From: JAVBSN01 sp031547045 | Lineage (GTDB): Bacteria; Bacillota; Clostridia; Lachnospirales; Lachnospiraceae | DNA: 7,470 nucleotides | Reading direction: 5' to 3' | Assembly: GCA_031547045.1 (NCBI GenBank) | Contig: JAVBSN010000087.1 | Location: 1 to 7,470 of the forward strand | Shown here: positions 4,943 through 7,470 of the stretch, piece by piece | Layout of the letters: the number at the start of each line of letters is the position of its first letter | Position numbering within the stretch: position 1 is the first letter of the stretch | Notes under the pieces: model-generated | What the model was told of the DNA's origin: nothing | Databases searched by the model: none | What the model saw: the letters and a program-made list of their open reading frames with translations, nothing else | Made by a program: the position numbers and the translations under genes

Positions 4943-5414
4943 TAACGTAACAGTCGAAATGACAATTGATAATCTAGTAATTGCTTATCAAAATAATGAA
5001 GTGCATAAAACTAACTGGGAAATTCCATACCCAGTTAACGATGATGTGAAAGTTCCAATATTCGTTGATGGTCTATATCATAAAGCAGAAATAATTAACA
5101 CGGATTTCTACTTTACTCCAGATAGAAATGGATTAGGAATAACATTAACATATAAAATAATGACTAATTCAGGACTTAGAATAATTGAGCAAGAATTTAG
5201 CGATATTAATTACCCGAAATCGAGATGTTACAAATTATGTCATGAATTAGAAATAACATCATATGGATTAGCAAAAATAAGACCATACGAGTTATTAGGG
5301 AAATATTGCTACATTAAGATAGATTCAAAATATGATAGTTCCCAAGCAATTCACGTACCAATTGTATCAGATGTAAAAAACATTAAATCAAATGTTATTA
5401 ACCCAATAATATAG
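4935..5414 (+). CDS. Unrecognised 159-residue protein, possible DNA-binding partner of the ATPase
   Basis: The ATG at 4935 overlaps the previous stop, with GGAG (4922-4925) upstream. The protein is rich in beta-type sequence: VPIFVDGLYHKAEI, FYFTPDRNGLGITLTYKI and a C-terminal block LLGKYCYIKIDSK at 120-132, then VPIVSDV at 141-147. The order of strands ending with 'l.GK.cyv.i' and a proline-valine 'v..v..v' stretch recalls small phage single-strand DNA-binding-like proteins encoded next to replication ATPases. I cannot assign a family from sequence alone. The next gene's ribosome binding site overlaps its TAG stop (5412-5414), so it belongs to the same operon. Confidence 0.65.
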   Translation: MNNNVTVEMTIDNLVIAYQNNEVHKTNWEIPYPVNDDVKVPIFVDGLYHKAEIINTDFYFTPDRNGLGITLTYKIMTNSGLRIIEQEFSDINYPKSRCYKLCHELEITSYGLAKIRPYELLGKYCYIKIDSKYDSSQAIHVPIVSDVKNIKSNVINPII

Positions 5415-5423
5415 GAGGCTAAT

Positions 5424-6233
5424 ATGAGTAACTCAGCAATGAATCTATATGAATTCATATCAAAGTATGTAAATCTAACTATCGAAATATTCTTAAAATC
5501 AATTATCAAATATTATAAGACAACGGATGAAGATATCGTAATCTATCAATTAAATCTTCCAACTCAAATTAGACTTAGTTTAGATGATGATAAATTCAAA
5601 GATATAATAGCAAATATCTATATAGAAAAAGCAAAAAGAAATCTTGAACCCAAATATTACTCTCAAATATTAGAAGCAATAAAACATGGTTACACAAAGC
5701 CTAAAGAAGAAATTAAATTATATCATCGTGTATATCACGATAAAATAAATGGAACCATCGCATATCAGTTAAATAAAGACGGATTAATAGTAAATGTTGA
5801 TAGTGAAAAATATCAAATACAAGAATGTACTGAAAAAATTGCATTTAAACACTCGGAGGGATTGCTACCAAATGCAGTCCCTACTCGAGGAGCAACACTC
5901 AAAGATTTCCATCATATAAGTAGTCTATTATTTCCAATAGACGAGGAATCACTAATAGTATTAAAAGTATTTATAATCAGTGCATTTCTAGATATCAAGC
6001 ATCCAATTTTGCTACTTAGTGGAGGCGTAGGGAGTGGAAAATCATATTGTGCTAAAACATTAAAGAAGGTTATAGATCCAAATCGAGCGCTACTCAACGT
6101 ATTGTCAAACAAGGAAGACTATAATCGCATGTTATTCGACCATAGCAAGATGATTGTACTAAATAATGCCGTATCACTAGAAAGCGTCGAACCATTCTTG
6201 GTGAACACGTTTGAAGGGACTCGGGCATCTTAA
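5424..6233 (+). CDS. Replication-type P-loop ATPase, N-terminal part (frame broken)
   Basis: AGGAGG (5413-5418) precedes the ATG at 5424. The frame runs 269 codons to a premature TAA. Residues 1-150 are a variable helical and beta region. From about 160 comes a P-loop domain of the phage and integrative-element 'ATP-binding protein' family, helicase-like and related to D5-type replicative ATPases: LLFPIDEESLIVLKVFIISA, then LLLSGGVGSGKS with Walker A G200-S207, then IDPNRALLNVLSNKEDYN. The Walker B segment reads MIVLNNAV (243-250), with N247 where the family has Asp in the 'DN' pair. The frame stops soon after (NTFEGTRAS), where related proteins continue with a Thr-Lys loop and a sensor strand. 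It forms one gene with 6314-7018. Confidence 0.75.
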   Translation: MSNSAMNLYEFISKYVNLTIEIFLKSIIKYYKTTDEDIVIYQLNLPTQIRLSLDDDKFKDIIANIYIEKAKRNLEPKYYSQILEAIKHGYTKPKEEIKLYHRVYHDKINGTIAYQLNKDGLIVNVDSEKYQIQECTEKIAFKHSEGLLPNAVPTRGATLKDFHHISSLLFPIDEESLIVLKVFIISAFLDIKHPILLLSGGVGSGKSYCAKTLKKVIDPNRALLNVLSNKEDYNRMLFDHSKMIVLNNAVSLESVEPFLVNTFEGTRAS

Positions 6234-6313
6234 CTAAGGTGATGTACTCCACTGCTCGAAAGGTAACAATTTAGAAAGTATTGTGTGTCTAACATCATCA
6301 AATCCTACAATAG

Positions 6314-7018
6314 TTGAAACAATGGACATTCAGACTACTCGAAATTTCACTACCAGCAATGAAATATAAAAAATCTGAAGATTTACTGAATACAACATTC
6401 AATAACCATATTGCTCAATATATGGGCTCGATTTTTGAAATATTAATAAAAGTATTGAAACTATTAAAAACCGAAATATTAGATGAAGAAGACTCAAGAC
6501 TCGTAGATTTTCTAGCTTATGGCAAATTAATAGCTAGAGCAATGGAAATTGATGTAAAAGAATTTGAGCAAGCATTTGCGACTATTAGAATGCGTAGTTT
6601 GCTAAAATTTGTTAAAAACTTTCCAGAGATTGAAATAATGCTAAAAGTATTAATTGATAGACCAAATCATGAATTGGTTGGTACATCAAAAGAGTTAATG
6701 GAAATTATAAGAGCTCAAGATGATGTTGATGTAGACACACTAACTAAAAATCCTGCAACATTTTCAAAAAAGATGAATGATAATAAAGAACTATTATCAA
6801 AACTTGGAATTGAATATCAAGAATTAAATGGAAAAGTTAAAAAAAGAAAAGTTACATTGACTACTCAAGGACTACAAAGCTTCGCTGGCTCCAGCCTTTA
6901 TAATAATTCTTATATATATAAAAATAATAAAGAAACAGTGGAGCTACCGATGCTTGATGGAGGAGTAAGTGACATATTTAGAGATGATGTAAAAGCAGAA
7001 CTACACGAAATTGCATAA
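6314..7018 (+). CDS. Replication ATPase, C-terminal part (frame broken)
   Basis: The open frame has no ribosome binding site, and its nominal TTG start at 6314 is not credible; coding potential really begins at RLLEISLPAMKY (codon 7 onward). In the related ATPases this position holds the arginine-finger/sensor strand ('R.l.i.LP.i'). A helical lid follows (LLNTTFNNHIAQYMGSIFEI), then SRLVDFLAYGKLIARAMEID at 61-80, equivalent to 'RM.DFa.wg.aia.alG'. A winged-helix-like end has LVGTSKELMEII at 121-132 and SKKMNDNKELLSKLGIEYQE at 151-170, equivalent to 'w.GTa.ELl..l' and 'l...L..l...L...Gi'. A polar tail (SSLYNNSYIYKN) links to the end. It is the second half of the gene starting at 5424. Confidence 0.7.
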   Translation: MKQWTFRLLEISLPAMKYKKSEDLLNTTFNNHIAQYMGSIFEILIKVLKLLKTEILDEEDSRLVDFLAYGKLIARAMEIDVKEFEQAFATIRMRSLLKFVKNFPEIEIMLKVLIDRPNHELVGTSKELMEIIRAQDDVDVDTLTKNPATFSKKMNDNKELLSKLGIEYQELNGKVKKRKVTLTTQGLQSFAGSSLYNNSYIYKNNKETVELPMLDGGVSDIFRDDVKAELHEIA

Positions 7019-7032
7019 GGAGGTAAAAGAAA

Positions 7033-7350
7033 ATGCAACAAACATATACAAAAGGGATGGAAGATACAAAACCTCCATTCCTCAATACACCGAAGTTAAA
7101 TGACTTCAACTATGCTGAAATATTAAAAGAAGGTGAGGAAGTTGTATTTCCAAACAAGCTTCAAATGATGCAAATATTAGGATTTAGCCACTCTGAATTA
7201 TCAAAGATAAAACCAGTATATATTTATATGAGATATTCAAAACAAATGAGTAATACTGAAATAGGTAGACAATCTGGACAACAAGATTTCAAATCCATTA
7301 TAGGACAATATGTTGAGATAATGGAACATTGCAGACTAGCTAAGATATAA
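7033..7350 (+). CDS. Small protein with possible helix-turn-helix, last gene of the replication operon
   Basis: AAGGAGGT (7017-7024), a perfect ribosome binding site overlapping the end of the ATPase gene, lies eight bases before the ATG. The 105-residue protein begins with a polar segment (MQQTYTKGMEDTKPPFLNTP). A helical middle follows (KLQMMQILGFSHSELSKIK, 42-60). Its end contains SNTEIGRQSGQQDFKSIIGQ (73-92), which resembles a helix-turn-helix ('s..eIgr..g.....i..y'). I do not recognise a family. It may be a DNA-binding regulator or replication accessory. Its TAA (7348-7350) stands one base before the right insertion-element end at 7352, so the frame is not cut by the element, although the original 3' context is lost. 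Confidence 0.6.
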   Translation: MQQTYTKGMEDTKPPFLNTPKLNDFNYAEILKEGEEVVFPNKLQMMQILGFSHSELSKIKPVYIYMRYSKQMSNTEIGRQSGQQDFKSIIGQYVEIMEHCRLAKI

Positions 7351-7360
7351 ATGTCAATTG

Positions 7361-7401
7361 AAAAATGTAGGTAAATAACGGTTAAAAATGTAGGTAAATA
7401 A
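7361..7401 (+). repeat. Two 18-bp tandem direct repeats in the right insertion-element end
   Basis: AAAAATGTAGGTAAATAA occurs at 7361-7378 and, identically, at 7384-7401, a 23-bp period with five bases between. Repeated motifs near the ends are a known feature of IS21-family elements and are thought to be transposase-binding sites. The second copy runs to two bases before the stop codon of the leftward gene. Confidence 0.85.
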
Positions 7402-7403
7402 TA

Positions 7404-7470
7404 TTAAACGATAATATCTAAATCAGGTATTTCATTAATAAGGTCAATTAGAATATCATGTTCAAGATTA
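7404..7470 (-). CDS. C-terminus of a leftward gene in the right insertion element, partial
   Basis: Read on the minus strand, 22 bases' worth of codons are open from the window edge to TAA at 7406-7404. The peptide ends LIDLINEIPDLDIIV and is acidic. If the element is IS21-like this position should hold the end of the IstB helper ATPase gene, but the tail does not resemble the IstB endings I know, so the product is left unnamed. Confidence 0.4.
   Translation of the reverse strand, partial: NLEHDILIDLINEIPDLDIIV

Larger units (their letters stand above)
5424..7018 (+). pseudogene. Full extent of the disrupted replication ATPase gene
   Basis: Homology continues through three frames. Frame A ends TRAS at 6230. 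Frame B (6230-6271) continues LTKVMYSTARKVTI. Frame C (about 6262-6340) continues NNLESIVCLTSSNPTIVETM, the conserved sensor-1 strand (IV.LTS.NP). Frame B is then re-entered at RLLEISLPAMKY. The first two shifts fit a one-base loss each (TCTTTAA to TCTTAA at 6228-6232, and one near 6262-6272). The third needs a one-base gain or two-base loss near 6330-6340. Joined, the product is about 530 residues, the normal size for this family. Either the gene is recently dead or the raw sequence carries errors here. Confidence 0.7.
7352..7470 (-). mobile_element. End of a second IS21-like insertion element (right end, element extends rightward)
   Basis: From 7352 the plus strand reads TGTCAATTGAAAAATGTAGG, matching the inverted left end at 134-115 in its TGT tip and AAATGTAGG core. 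Internal repeats and then the 3' end of a minus-strand gene follow. Both elements therefore have leftward genes and face the window with opposite ends, as two copies in direct orientation would. The family is inferred from end structure; the transposase itself is not in the window. Confidence 0.5.

Noticed and set aside
5912..6112. Minus-strand open frame of 66 codons
   Set aside because: It is antisense to the Walker A region of the ATPase and has no start context.

Overview
The window is very AT-rich, with AGGAGG-type ribosome binding sites, mostly TAA stops and TGG for tryptophan. This fits a low-GC Bacillota (Firmicutes), probably an uncultured gut lineage near the Erysipelotrichia/Clostridia. 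Mollicutes with the altered code are not required, because all visible Trp codons are TGG. The gene content is that of an integrated mobile element (prophage or integrative element), not core chromosome.

Layout. (1) Positions 1-134 are the end of an insertion element that looks like IS21: the start of a leftward transposase gene and a terminal region with an inverted repeat. (2) It abuts, and appears to have cut into, a gene whose last 48 codons (135-281) resemble the tail of a large serine recombinase. (3) A gene-poor stretch (282-672) holds a strong terminator, a 16-bp palindrome and a clear promoter flanked by 14-bp direct repeats. (4) That promoter drives a membrane-anchored BspA-like leucine-rich-repeat protein with a Listeria-Bacteroides (InlB B) repeat (673-1494), followed by a terminator. 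(5) A tight five-gene run (1634-3077) encodes an HU-like DNA-binding protein, a 56-residue membrane peptide, two unrecognised small acidic proteins and a DUF960 protein, and ends in a terminator. (6) Positions 3194-4064 carry a sigma-70 region-2-like gene whose reading frame is broken twice, at a T run and an A run, and ends in a terminator directly after the last stop. (7) A 205-bp leader with a 34-bp near-perfect dyad precedes a second operon (4292-7350): a 216-aa protein, a 159-aa protein, a replication-type P-loop ATPase broken into several frames, and a small protein with a possible helix-turn-helix. (8) At 7352 a second IS21-like end begins, with two 18-bp tandem repeats and the tail of another leftward gene.

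How the parts fit together. The second operon looks like the replication module of a phage or integrative element: an ATP-binding, helicase-like protein preceded by two co-translated accessory proteins that may act with it on DNA. The sigma-like and HU-like proteins would be its regulators or architectural factors. The BspA-like protein looks like surface cargo. The module seems to be decaying or badly read: the recombinase is truncated, the sigma-like gene has two frame changes, and the ATPase has three frame changes plus an Asn where the Walker B Asp is expected. At least four of the five frame changes are explained by loss of a single base, two of them in homopolymers of six or more. Long-read sequencing error is therefore a serious alternative to true pseudogenisation.
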